Positions 35,469 to 44,437 of a stretch of 64,000 nt of DNA are shown piece after piece. The first letter of the stretch is position 1; every line of letters starts with the position of its first letter. The notes under the pieces are model-generated. The model was not told the DNA's origin and did no database searches. It saw only the letters and a list, made by a program, of their open reading frames with translations. Source of the DNA: JBCCCJ01 sp039029315 (GTDB lineage: Bacteria; Bacteroidota; Bacteroidia; J057); assembly GCA_039029315.1 (NCBI GenBank), contig JBCCGK010000029.1, forward strand, positions 1 through 64,000. Direction: 5' to 3'. A program made the translations under genes and the position numbers.

Positions 35469-36772
35469 GAAGATTGAAGACGCTTTTTCCATTCTTTTAT
35501 CTGTTCTATCGACAAAGCCGTACATACCAGCAGGAGTGGAAAAACTGGAATCGCAAAGCGTGAGGCACCAGACGTTCCTGTCAGGGTCCCGATATAAAGA
35601 ATGAACACCGTCAGGAGGAATTTTTGTATCCAGGATAGGTGTCGATTCCACGCGACCAGTATCAATCCAAGCAATTTGAGACCATTCATCAAGGCAATGA
35701 GTAAGAGTAACAGCAGCCAAAAAAAAGCTTGTTTCTGAAGATACTGCCACATGCCTTGATAGCCATTTTTGCTGAAAGCTGCCAGGAACCCAGGTTCCTC
35801 CCCCGGTTCCATCAGGCCCCAAAAATGATACAAATCAAACCGTCCAGGGTCCAGGAAAAAATTGATCATACCCTTGGCATGAAACAGGCTGTATTGAAAG
35901 AGGTGATCAGAAATATGACCAACACAGGAAGTTTGAAGGAGTTGCTGGCCTGAAGCATAGTCTTCAGCATCCAATACTGCATAGTGGATCGAATCCGAGA
36001 GCACCAAGGCTGAATCTGCTCCATATACTTGTGTGAGAAGGTTATGGGTTGTGTATTGGAGAAGACTCAAATTCTGAATGCTGGAGTAATGAAAGTGGCC
36101 TGTCCGTTCTTGATTCCAGGAAGAAAACCCCACAACAAACAGCAGTGGAAGAAATGCTGGAAGGAGAACGTAAATTTTTTTCCATTTTATTGCCCAAAAG
36201 ACGAGTAAGATGAGGTGTGGTACCCAAAACAAATACATCACCGGTTTGGTCAGCATGGATAGAATCAGAACTGCGGTATACATCCAAAGATGAACGTAGG
36301 ATTGTCTCAGGTGTATGAGGAGAAGGAGATAGGCCATAGATAAGACCCAGAACTGGAACATAATCTCCGTCATAATCAATTGACTGTACATCCATTGAGC
36401 AGGATACAAGAGGAGAAAGGGGAGTAGTAAGCGTTTATTAGGGCGCTGTGGTCTCAGGAGTCCCCAGATCTTCCAGGCCAGCCAAATAGATCCCATACTC
36501 GCTCCAATCTGACATAGACAGATGAAAAACGGAGACCCGAAAAGGAGTTGACAGAGCAGTAAAAAGAAAGGATATAAGGGAGGGCGTTTGCTGTAATGAT
36601 GCATCCTGACATTGCCTGCCATGTCCGCACTGTAGCAGGTTTGGTGTTCCAGCACATTCTCTGCGACGGTGAGGTATTCCTGCGAATCTGCCATGCGCCA
36701 TCCTTCAGCTTGTATTTGATACAATCCCGCTGCTACATGAATCAAAAACAAGCCCCACCAGAATATTTTCAT
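35465..36772 (-). CDS. GT-C-type membrane glycosyltransferase (ArnT/PMT-like)
   Basis: A 435-residue polytopic membrane protein with about ten hydrophobic helices. The first loop carries an acidic motif, MADSQEYLTVAENVL, followed by KRPPLYPFF, as in family 39-type GT-C enzymes that use polyprenyl-phosphate sugars. The acceptor is unknown. It is a single gene, divergent from the DUF350 operon and convergent with the flavoprotein, whose stop codon it overlaps (CTAG at 35465-35468). Confidence 0.82.
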   Translation of the reverse strand: MKIFWWGLFLIHVAAGLYQIQAEGWRMADSQEYLTVAENVLEHQTCYSADMAGNVRMHHYSKRPPLYPFFLLLCQLLFGSPFFICLCQIGASMGSIWLAWKIWGLLRPQRPNKRLLLPFLLLYPAQWMYSQLIMTEIMFQFWVLSMAYLLLLIHLRQSYVHLWMYTAVLILSMLTKPVMYLFWVPHLILLVFWAIKWKKIYVLLPAFLPLLFVVGFSSWNQERTGHFHYSSIQNLSLLQYTTHNLLTQVYGADSALVLSDSIHYAVLDAEDYASGQQLLQTSCVGHISDHLFQYSLFHAKGMINFFLDPGRFDLYHFWGLMEPGEEPGFLAAFSKNGYQGMWQYLQKQAFFWLLLLLLIALMNGLKLLGLILVAWNRHLSWIQKFLLTVFILYIGTLTGTSGASRFAIPVFPLLLVCTALSIEQIKEWKKRLQSS

Positions 36773-36819
36773 TTTTCGAGGAATGTTGCGTAATTACTCC
36801 CAAAGCAAACCACCATCAC

Positions 36820-37683
36820 ATGGAACTACTTCAAAACCCACAACTACTACTAATCAATCTTGGATTTCTGGCGATGTACGTGATTTTGTTCTTTTTTTCC
36901 AAATGGTTGAAAGGAATGTTGTCGAGTTATACGCTGGATGAGCAACTGACAGAGTATGATAACAATGCTGTCTCAGTCAGTGTTGCCGGATATTTTATTG
37001 GCGTAACCATCATTTTTGTTGGCACGATCTTGCCATCTGGAAATGGTGCTGGGAACCTGGGAATTGGAGAGGAATATCTGATCGTTCTTGGCTATGCGCT
37101 CGGAGGGATTGGATTGTTGCATTTGTCGCGTTATATCAATGCAAAATTGATTCTGTATAAATTCTCCGTCGACAAGGAAATTGTCAAGGACCAAAATCCG
37201 GGAACAGGGGTCGTTGAGGCGGGAACCTATATTGCTTCAGCGCTGGTCATCGCGGGCTCTATCTATGGAGAAGGTGGTGGTCCCTTGACGACATTGGTGT
37301 TTTACACAATAGGCCAATTGTGTCTGATATTGTTTGCGCGGCTGTATACCCAATTCAGCCCTTATGATGTGCACGACGAAATTGAAAAAGATAATACTGC
37401 TGCTGGATTGGGATTTGCGGGGGCATTGATTTCCATTGGAATCATCGTGATGCGTGGCGTCTCTGGCGATTTTCATGGATGGGGACAAGATTTGATGAGT
37501 CTTGGCCTGGATGTGATCATCGTATTTATCTATTTGATCGGTGTTCGCTTAGTATTTGATAAATTCATTCTTCGGAACTCGGACCTTAATACAGAAATTG
37601 CCAACGATCAAAATCTGGGTGCAGGGCTTCTGGAAATGATGGTTGCCATTTGTTTCTCCACCATACTATTTTTTGTCCTATAA
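36820..37683 (+). CDS. Duplicated DUF350 membrane protein
   Basis: A 287-residue protein with about eight membrane helices that is an internal duplication of DUF350. The DUF350 hallmark, an acidic Glu/Asp-rich loop after the second helix, is seen twice: DKEIVKDQNPGTGVVEAGTY and DEIEKDNTAAGLGFAGALIS, and a third related block is NTEIANDQNLGAGLLEM near the C-terminus. DUF350 (YjfL-like) proteins are inner-membrane proteins of unknown function. It is the first gene of an operon with a MoxR ATPase and a vWA membrane protein; the next ATG is 15 bases after its stop. Confidence 0.87.
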   Translation: MELLQNPQLLLINLGFLAMYVILFFFSKWLKGMLSSYTLDEQLTEYDNNAVSVSVAGYFIGVTIIFVGTILPSGNGAGNLGIGEEYLIVLGYALGGIGLLHLSRYINAKLILYKFSVDKEIVKDQNPGTGVVEAGTYIASALVIAGSIYGEGGGPLTTLVFYTIGQLCLILFARLYTQFSPYDVHDEIEKDNTAAGLGFAGALISIGIIVMRGVSGDFHGWGQDLMSLGLDVIIVFIYLIGVRLVFDKFILRNSDLNTEIANDQNLGAGLLEMMVAICFSTILFFVL

Positions 37684-37698
37684 TTGATTGGCACACCC

Positions 37699-38664
37699 AT
37701 GCACAATTTTGAGATTGATCTTCATTCTGACTCTTTTCACAACAAACAAGCGCATCCACAACATTATATCCTTGATCCTGATCTCGCTGGCGCGGTATCT
37801 GTGGCCATTACCCTCAATCAACCCTTATTATTGACCGGCGAACCAGGCACAGGCAAAACGAGGCTCGCACATAAGATTGCCTGGGATTTGAGCCAAAAGT
37901 ATGAGGACTTCCTCCCTGAACCCCTTATCTATCATACCAAAACCACTTCCATTGCACAAGACATGTTTTATGTCTATGATGCATTGAGGCATTTTCATGA
38001 TGCCAATTTGAAAAAGGTCGCTGGGCAAGAAGCGCCTCCTACCTCTGATTATGTGGATTTGAGAGCATTAGGTAAGGCCATTGCTTTGACTCAGGAAGGA
38101 GAAATATCTTCAGGAAGATTTGTGACTGAGAACTCTCCCAGGAGTTCGGTTGTTCTGATTGATGAAATAGACAAAGCCCCCAGAGACTTTCCTAATGACA
38201 TTCTCCATGAAATCGAAAATATGGAGTTCGAAATCAAGGAAGCGAATGGACATCGAATCAGAAAAGGAAACCAACATCGCATTATCCTAATCCTCACCAG
38301 CAATTCGGAAAAACATTTACCTGAACCTTTCCTTCGTCGGTGTGTATACTACAATATCCCGTTTCCTGAACAGGAAAGATTGATGGAAATTGTTCGGAGT
38401 CAGCTAGGGGAACAAACAGTGTATGCGGATGAAGAATTGGTGGAACATTTTTTGACCATCAGAGAGCAGGTCAAGAAGAAAAAACCCGCCACTGCTGAAT
38501 TGATTGCCTGGCTGCGAATATTGGAGGTTCATCGTTTTTTGGAAAACGGGTTAGACTTTCGAAGATTGACAGACAGTCAACGAACAGCACTCAAATTGAG
38601 CTATTCTGTTCTGGCAAAAAATCGAGAAGATCTTCAGACTATTGAACGTTGGGCATTAACCTAA
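37699..38664 (+). CDS. MoxR-type AAA+ ATPase
   Basis: A 321-residue AAA+ ATPase of the MoxR type. Walker A is GEPGTGKT (47-54), Walker B is VVLIDEID (151-158), sensor 1 is LTSN (199-202) and the arginine finger pair is Arg213/214. The C-terminal lid helices follow. MoxR proteins act as chaperones or activators of partners carrying vWA domains, and such a partner is encoded by the next gene seven bases downstream. The ATG at 37699 is chosen over a TTG at 37684. The protein is soluble and should be recruited to the membrane by the partner. Confidence 0.93.
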   Translation: MHNFEIDLHSDSFHNKQAHPQHYILDPDLAGAVSVAITLNQPLLLTGEPGTGKTRLAHKIAWDLSQKYEDFLPEPLIYHTKTTSIAQDMFYVYDALRHFHDANLKKVAGQEAPPTSDYVDLRALGKAIALTQEGEISSGRFVTENSPRSSVVLIDEIDKAPRDFPNDILHEIENMEFEIKEANGHRIRKGNQHRIILILTSNSEKHLPEPFLRRCVYYNIPFPEQERLMEIVRSQLGEQTVYADEELVEHFLTIREQVKKKKPATAELIAWLRILEVHRFLENGLDFRRLTDSQRTALKLSYSVLAKNREDLQTIERWALT

Positions 38665-38671
38665 TCAAGCT

Positions 38672-41461
38672 ATGACAACTCTGCCTCTCCAAACGCTTCT
38701 GATCCAACTTGAACAAGAAGGATTTCGATTTGATCCATCAGAACAGATCCGAATCCAGCGAGTCCTACATGAGTTAGGACATGAATACAGGGATCGACCA
38801 GAGCTGCTAGGCCGAATTTTGTCGCCCTTGATTGCGAAGACGCCAGAGGAGCAGCGTCGTTTTTACTTCGTATTCGAGCAGTATATTTCTGAACTCCAAC
38901 AACCCTTGGAGGTTGCAGAATTGGATGAATCCATTCCCTCCGAAAAAGAAGTTTCCAAAAAAATGAATCGGATGCGTCGTTGGATTTATCCATCAGCGAT
39001 CCTGTTGATTCTCTCCTTGGTCTGGGGCTGGAAGTATTCAGGAAAATGGTTCGATGACTATGTAGCAGATAAAGAAGCCCATGAAATCGAAATGGGCGAA
39101 TTTGGAGAGAGTGGAGATGAGTTTTCCGCTTCAAACCCAGAAGATATAGATGATTTTGTAGCTTCTTATTTTTCTGATCCTGAACATCTTAACCTTGAAG
39201 CAGTAGATATTCAAATGCTTGGTCAGGCCATTCCTGGCCAACTAGTTACTGCCAGATTGTTGGATAAATCCTCAAAAAGGGGACTGAATCTGCCTTCTAC
39301 CTATCAGATTTATTGGTATTTGAACCATGATTCTCTGGGAGAGGGTAAACAAATAAATCTTCCAATTGAGCATGAAGGTTTATCTCATTTGGAGGCACAT
39401 GTTTATAATGTTAAAGGAATAGATACAGATAAGATTCCCGTAACCCGCCAACTAGCTGCCTGGGCCACATTCGAGCTGAATTTTCTTGCCAAACAAGGTG
39501 GTACAGGCATGCAGCACTACCATGAGCAGGAATTGTCAGAATTGTCTGAGCAGCAATTGGCCATCAAGATTCAGGTATTTCTGCTGGCCATCCTGCTCAT
39601 ATTTGGAATCGAAGGATTTTTGTATCGGGTGAGAAAGCGCTGGTTCGAATTGCCATTGAAAAGAGAATTCCGGGAGCGAGACCAGGGACCGTATGACTTG
39701 CCTTTCCCTGATGAAACACCAGAGTTGAAAGCAGAAGAGGCCTTGTTGGATCTGGCGCAAGGGATGCAGAATCCTTTGACAGGCAAGCGGCAGGAATTGG
39801 ATGTGCACAATACGCTGTATTCAACCGTTCGATCAGGAGGCTTCCCCAGCCTTCAGTTCAAAAATAGATCTCAGGTTCCAGAGTATATGGTCTTGATTGA
39901 TGAATCGGGCCCTTCCTCAGCCCAATCAGGTCTGTTTGAGCAGCTGATGCGACTCTTGCAAGAGGAAGGCGTAGCGATTCATTTGTGGACCTTCAGAAAT
40001 GATCCAAGGCTGTGTTATTACCCTCAGGGAAAAGAAATGTCTCTGGATGCACTTGCAACCCGATTGGGGGCACACCGATTGATCGTGTTTAGCAAAGGCA
40101 CTGGCATGATGGATCCCACGACACGTGGATTGGCGTATTGGGTTGAACGGTCTTTTGCGAGTTGGGAGGAACGAATCTTGTTGACTCCTGAACCCGTCGA
40201 ATCCTGGAGCATCCGTGAAGATGCTTTGAAGACATATTTCCGATTGCTTCCAGCTGATATGGCTACACAAGAAGGATTGTTGGAAGCTTTGATGGAAGAA
40301 GATCATCCTGACTTTGAGCTTTTGCAAGGGGAGCTATTGGTGCGAAGACAAGCGGAATCTCCCATAGAGGAAGTCGATCTGGATGATCCCGAAGAAATGC
40401 AGGACTTCTTGGGAGATGTCTTGTTTGAATGGGTCGCAGCAACAGCTGTCTTGCCTGAACCTTCCTGGGAAATGACCTTGCATATCGGAAAAGCACTTCA
40501 GGAGCGAGAGCAAGCCCGTGTTCCGGTTGGCATTCAGGGAAATGATGCCATCCACATCGGCAGAGAAGGAAATCTGATTTCTTATCCCAATCTTCTCAAA
40601 TTGACTCAATTGCCTTTTTTCAAACAAGGAGAAATGAGTGAATTGTTGAGAGAGGAATTACTCGACAGACTTGATCCCGAAACAGAACGACTAGCCCGTG
40701 AAGCTGTGATTGAGATCTTGGATCAGATGGCTGTGCCTGAAGATTCACAAGCGTATCAGAAGAAGCAAATTGAGAAACTCGTTCAGCAGCAAGCCCTGAA
40801 TCCCTCAGACAAGACTTTGCAGCGCAAAATGAACTTCCTTTGGAAAAAAGGTCTTCTGGATCAAAAATATGCCTCCGCTGCTCAGGTAAATGAAAGTGGG
40901 ACTATCCTGGGGAAAGTCTTTACCAAAGATATTCCCTGGGCCTTGATTGCGATTTTCTTTTCTCCATTGCTTATTGGTAGTTGGTTCAATTATAAAGCGG
41001 AGCAGTATTCCAATGAGCGATTGTTTGAGCAGTACTTTCAGCCGCTGAAGTTGGCGGAAGGTGCTTATGCTGAGGAAGAATGGGCGGAGTTGTATAGGAG
41101 TGGGGAGTCTGGATCTTTGATTGCGATTTCTGAGGTCAAATCAGATAATATCTCACATCCACACTCGATAGTCAGACGATTGCTGTACGTGAATGCTTAT
41201 TTAAGTGATGGTAAACCTGAAATTTTCAGTAGTCAAACAGGTCTTCTTTCAATTTTTACTTCTCATTCCAATCAAAATTCTGATTTGGCTCAGGTACATG
41301 ATTGGTATTTATTCCTCTCTGTATTGGCCGGCAATAAACATGGAGAGTTGAGGGACTATATGTTGGATTCGATTCTTCAGAATCCTGATCATCTTTATTA
41401 CGCTGAAGCCCGATCTCTCCACAAGAAATTGAACTCCTTCTGGCGATTGGGACAAGAATAA
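38672..41461 (+). CDS. Large membrane protein with Ig-like, vWA-like and helical domains
   Basis: A 929-residue protein with three membrane helices (about 103-122, 300-318, 754-772). In order: a helical cytoplasmic N-domain (1-95), helix 1, an acidic linker and a beta-rich Ig-like domain (about 170-273), helix 2, a vWA-like domain (about 403-530), a helical block (about 600-700) and, after helix 3, a 155-residue helical C-domain. The MIDAS is DESGPSS (Asp410, Ser412, Ser415), a degenerate form of DxSxS. The block LLKLTQLPFF (about 641-650) recalls proteins that carry formylglycine-generating-enzyme-like domains in other MoxR systems, but no such domain is present here. Helices 1-3 place the Ig-like and C-terminal domains outside and vWA inside. 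Confidence 0.85.
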   Translation: MTTLPLQTLLIQLEQEGFRFDPSEQIRIQRVLHELGHEYRDRPELLGRILSPLIAKTPEEQRRFYFVFEQYISELQQPLEVAELDESIPSEKEVSKKMNRMRRWIYPSAILLILSLVWGWKYSGKWFDDYVADKEAHEIEMGEFGESGDEFSASNPEDIDDFVASYFSDPEHLNLEAVDIQMLGQAIPGQLVTARLLDKSSKRGLNLPSTYQIYWYLNHDSLGEGKQINLPIEHEGLSHLEAHVYNVKGIDTDKIPVTRQLAAWATFELNFLAKQGGTGMQHYHEQELSELSEQQLAIKIQVFLLAILLIFGIEGFLYRVRKRWFELPLKREFRERDQGPYDLPFPDETPELKAEEALLDLAQGMQNPLTGKRQELDVHNTLYSTVRSGGFPSLQFKNRSQVPEYMVLIDESGPSSAQSGLFEQLMRLLQEEGVAIHLWTFRNDPRLCYYPQGKEMSLDALATRLGAHRLIVFSKGTGMMDPTTRGLAYWVERSFASWEERILLTPEPVESWSIREDALKTYFRLLPADMATQEGLLEALMEEDHPDFELLQGELLVRRQAESPIEEVDLDDPEEMQDFLGDVLFEWVAATAVLPEPSWEMTLHIGKALQEREQARVPVGIQGNDAIHIGREGNLISYPNLLKLTQLPFFKQGEMSELLREELLDRLDPETERLAREAVIEILDQMAVPEDSQAYQKKQIEKLVQQQALNPSDKTLQRKMNFLWKKGLLDQKYASAAQVNESGTILGKVFTKDIPWALIAIFFSPLLIGSWFNYKAEQYSNERLFEQYFQPLKLAEGAYAEEEWAELYRSGESGSLIAISEVKSDNISHPHSIVRRLLYVNAYLSDGKPEIFSSQTGLLSIFTSHSNQNSDLAQVHDWYLFLSVLAGNKHGELRDYMLDSILQNPDHLYYAEARSLHKKLNSFWRLGQE

Positions 41462-41465
41462 GTTG

Positions 41466-41529
41466 GACAGGATTTACATGATTAACAAGATAGAGCAAAA
41501 ATCATCCTGCCAATCGTGTAAATCCTGTC
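41466..41529. repeat. Large imperfect palindromic intergenic repeat
   Basis: An 18-base left arm (41466-41483, GACAGGATTTACATGATT) pairs with the right arm (41512-41529), with one position that would be a T-G wobble in RNA. The spacer is 28 bases and itself contains ATCATCCTGCC. The element lies between two convergent genes and the right arm abuts the methyltransferase stop. The core ACAGGATTTAC resembles, from memory, a dispersed palindrome common in Bacteroidota intergenic regions. It may act as a bidirectional transcription end. Confidence 0.7.
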
Positions 41530-42176
41530 TAGACCTCATATCTCAGCACCCAATAATACTCCAATCTTTGGATAGAAATGTTTTCAGCCATTCCATCCAA
41601 TAATTCTAAACATTCCTCATCTGTTGGAAAATTTTTCAACACCAGATGCTCTGACCCATCATCAAGATTTCTGCTTTGATAGGTATTTCCACCTTCATCT
41701 GTATAAGTGATCGGACGATTACTCCCTTCCACATATTGATTATCCACCCACATGACTTTGCTTCCGGGCTGTAGGCAAGCATGTATTGATTGAAGGAGAG
41801 CAGAAAGATCCGCTTTCTTGACATGCGACCAAACAAAACCTGCAAAAAAAGCGGAATACTTACCCTGAATTTCTGACGGCAAATTGTACATGTCCATTTG
41901 CATGAATTGCACATTTTCCGTGGGGTATGATTTTGATCGGGCAATGTCCAGAACACTTTCATTGATGTCGGTAGCGAGAATGGAAGCAACTGACTTGGCA
42001 AGAGAAGGTGTCCAATAGCCTGTTCCACAGCCGATTTCTAATACATCCTGAGAGGGGAATGCCGAGGAGAGCAATTGATGGAGGATTTTGAGATCTTCCT
42101 GTCGCTCAGGTTTCTGATAAATGCGCTCGTACTCTTTGGCTCGCTGGTGATAGTAGGAAATGAGGTCTTTGTTCAT
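41529..42176 (-). CDS. Class I SAM-dependent methyltransferase
   Basis: A 215-residue class I methyltransferase. Motif I is DVLEIGCGTGYWTPSLA and the acidic motif II is ATDINES. The core fills the protein, so it is a small stand-alone enzyme. The substrate is unknown. The ATG at 42176 (MNKDLISYYHQRAKEY) is used rather than a GTG at 42227, which adds a hydrophobic stretch not typical of the family. It ends inside the palindromic repeat. Confidence 0.9.
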   Translation of the reverse strand: MNKDLISYYHQRAKEYERIYQKPERQEDLKILHQLLSSAFPSQDVLEIGCGTGYWTPSLAKSVASILATDINESVLDIARSKSYPTENVQFMQMDMYNLPSEIQGKYSAFFAGFVWSHVKKADLSALLQSIHACLQPGSKVMWVDNQYVEGSNRPITYTDEGGNTYQSRNLDDGSEHLVLKNFPTDEECLELLDGMAENISIQRLEYYWVLRYEV

Positions 42177-42248
42177 GAGAATGCTTATGAGTGAAATGAA
42201 AACAGAGACAATGTGAATATTCAACACCTGACTCTGATCTCCCTCACA

Positions 42249-43271
42249 TCATTCCCACACCTCGCTCCATGTCTTCTTGCCTTTTCCGAAGTATTGCCAA
42301 ACAATACTTTTGGGAAAATATCCCGATTGGGGGAGAGTAGGAGGGTGATCAGTGTATATTTTTCTTCTTTCTTTTCTTAAAGCACCAAGCCTTCCATAAA
42401 AGTGGAAGTGTCCTTTCAGGATGGCCCCAATACTGCCGAAATCCAGTTGGGTCAAAGCCCTCACACCCCAAACGCCGTCCAAAACCAATCGCACGAATAT
42501 TTTACTCAACAATTGCTTGGAGGGCAGATTTTTGTACATGCAGGCCAGACTGTTCCTGACATTAAGATAGGTCTTGCGCGGATTGCCCTGCGGAAGCGAC
42601 CCTCCGCCTACATGCCAGACTTTGCTTGCGGGTTCCACCCAAATTTGGTATCCATGATTCAAGGCCCGCCAGCAAAAATCGATCTCTTCCATATGTGCGA
42701 AAAAGCTACCATCAAAGAGACCAATCTTGGCCACAACAGAGGTGCGAATCATGCAACAAGCACCGGTCGCCCAAAATATGGGCATGGCTTCCTCATATTG
42801 CCCTTTGTCCTTTTCCAAGGAATCAAACAAGCGTCCTCTGCAAAAGGGATAGGCATACTTGTCGATGAAGCCACCAGATGCACCTGCATACTCGAAGCTA
42901 TCCTTGTCGTGATGAGCCAGAATTTTGGGTTGGACAGATGCAATCTTTTCATCGCTTTCCATTCGCTGCACCAGCGGTTCTACCCAGGCAGGGGAGACTT
43001 CCACGTCACTGTTTAGTAGGATGAAATAGGGTGTTTTGATAAAAGGAATTGCGCGATTGTTGCCTTCTGCGAATCCATAGTTCTCTGGAAGCGCCACGAT
43101 TTCTACAGAGGGGAATTGCTCTTGTGTCCAGGCGACACTATCATCCGTAGACCCATTATCCACCACCATGATATGGAGGTTGGGATAGGTAGATGTAATG
43201 ACAGAAGGAAGAAATTGTTCGAGCCAGCTTTTGCCGTTCCAATTGAGAATGACAACACTTACTGGGGGCAT
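42249..43271 (-). CDS. Family 2 glycosyltransferase
   Basis: A 340-residue GT2 enzyme, probably adding a sugar to a cell-surface polysaccharide. The start is VSVVILNWNGKSWL. Strand and acid motifs are VVDNGSTDDSVAW and the metal-binding LLNSDVEVSP. Further on comes EEIDFCWRALNHGYQIWVEP, a typical acceptor-site block of rhamnosyltransferase-like GT2. No membrane helix is clear. It starts one base after the stop of the YbaB gene and is followed by the methyltransferase, so the three form a minus-strand unit. Confidence 0.92.
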   Translation of the reverse strand: MPPVSVVILNWNGKSWLEQFLPSVITSTYPNLHIMVVDNGSTDDSVAWTQEQFPSVEIVALPENYGFAEGNNRAIPFIKTPYFILLNSDVEVSPAWVEPLVQRMESDEKIASVQPKILAHHDKDSFEYAGASGGFIDKYAYPFCRGRLFDSLEKDKGQYEEAMPIFWATGACCMIRTSVVAKIGLFDGSFFAHMEEIDFCWRALNHGYQIWVEPASKVWHVGGGSLPQGNPRKTYLNVRNSLACMYKNLPSKQLLSKIFVRLVLDGVWGVRALTQLDFGSIGAILKGHFHFYGRLGALRKERRKIYTDHPPTLPQSGYFPKSIVWQYFGKGKKTWSEVWE

Positions 43272-43272
43272 A

Positions 43273-43611
43273 TCAAGTGAGTCCTAGTTTTCCTAAGTCC
43301 AATCCAGGAATATTGGGGAGAATGCCTTGTGTTGCATTTTGTAGCTCTTCCCGGCCTTTGACCTCGGCTTTGTCCAGCGCTTTGTTCACAGCGGCAGTGA
43401 TCAGGTCGACCATGATTTCAGGATCATCCTTATCAATGATGTCGGGATCGATTTCAATTTTCATCACTTTGCGATTGCAGTTGGCAACCACACGCACCAT
43501 TCCACCTCCGGCTTCGGCCTCCACTAGGACACCATCCAATTGTTCTTTGACATCTTTCAGGCGACCTTGCATCTCCTGAATTTTGCCCATCATATCTCCA
43601 AGATTGAACAT
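43273..43611 (-). CDS. ybaB: YbaB/EbfC family nucleoid-associated protein
   Basis: A 112-residue protein of the YbaB/EbfC family, which binds DNA as a dimer in the nucleoid. Family blocks are MGKIQEMQGRLKDVKEQL, VRVVANCNRKVMKIEID and DLITAAVNKALDKAEV. There is no recR or dnaX next to it, unlike in many bacteria. It is the first gene of the minus-strand unit with the GT2 enzyme and has a well-formed promoter (43634-43665). Confidence 0.94.
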   Translation of the reverse strand: MFNLGDMMGKIQEMQGRLKDVKEQLDGVLVEAEAGGGMVRVVANCNRKVMKIEIDPDIIDKDDPEIMVDLITAAVNKALDKAEVKGREELQNATQGILPNIPGLDLGKLGLT

Positions 43612-43633
43612 AAACTTTTTTCTCTTTATACCA

Positions 43634-43665
43634 CAAAATTAGCCATAAAGTTGCTGTGTGGCAAA
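43634..43665 (-). promoter_or_regulatory. Bacteroidota-type promoter for the YbaB-GT2 unit
   Basis: On the minus strand TTTG (43662-43665) is followed after exactly 20 bases by TAATTTTG (43634-43641). It fits the -33/-7 consensus perfectly and gives a short leader of about 15 bases. Confidence 0.75.
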
Positions 43666-43824
43666 TCGGAGCCAATCTGAAGGAAGAAATATTTTTCATC
43701 TTTGCTTTTCAGTTTGACTAATGAAAATCAGGTGTTTATTCAAAAAAATCGTAGCTGAACTCCTTTTTATAGGTGATGAGAGAGATTTGTTTCCAGAGAC
43801 CTAGCTGCATGCCTAGCTTGGGTT

Positions 43825-44430
43825 ATGCGAATGTTTACAGTACTTACCGCTTTTTCTTTGTGTTGCTGCCTGTTGATCATCCTGTGTTGGATACCGGGAT
43901 GTAGGAGCAACACCCAGTTGGAAGAACTATCTGTTGAGCGACTCAATATCGTCGAAAAAGATGGGACTCTCCGTTTGGCTTTATTCAATCAAGAGCAAAT
44001 GCCTTTACCCGTGCTCAATGGCAAAACCTATCCTCGAAGGATTAGAGGAGCAGGAATGATCCTTTACAACCCCGCTGGAGATGAACGAGGAGGAATGGTC
44101 CTATATCAGAGAGATAGTCTGGAAATGAGCGGCATGGTATGGGATTACCGCAATTCTGAGGGGATTGCGATGGGGCGATATGAGAAAGGAATGCACCAGT
44201 ACGGGACTTATCTCAGCCTGACAGATCGGGTAGGTTTGGACCAGGATATCGAAAAAGTCGGATCTGTCGGTCCGCCAAGAATAAATCTTGGAGCAACAGA
44301 AAGCCTAACAGAAATCCAATTGTTTGACTCGCATGGAAAAGCAAGAATTTCCCTGGGCATAGATTCGACGGATCAGCCCTACCTCCATTTCCTGGATACC
44401 ACAGGAAGCATTGTTCAATCTTTTAACTGA
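43825..44430 (+). CDS. Conserved envelope protein of unknown function
   Basis: A 201-residue protein with one N-terminal hydrophobic helix (about 3-25; LCCCLLIILCWIPGCRSN), which may be a signal anchor or a lipoprotein signal. The mature part is beta-rich, starting RLNIVEKDGTLRLALFN and with TYPRRIRGAGMILYNPAGDE, a Gly-rich repeat-like pattern seen in several Bacteroidota proteins without a name I know. It stops seven bases before the start of the DUF5694 gene, so it is probably the first gene of a unit with DUF5694 and the LytS/LytTR pair. Confidence 0.78.
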   Translation: MRMFTVLTAFSLCCCLLIILCWIPGCRSNTQLEELSVERLNIVEKDGTLRLALFNQEQMPLPVLNGKTYPRRIRGAGMILYNPAGDERGGMVLYQRDSLEMSGMVWDYRNSEGIAMGRYEKGMHQYGTYLSLTDRVGLDQDIEKVGSVGPPRINLGATESLTEIQLFDSHGKARISLGIDSTDQPYLHFLDTTGSIVQSFN

Positions 44431-44437
44431 AGCTCCT

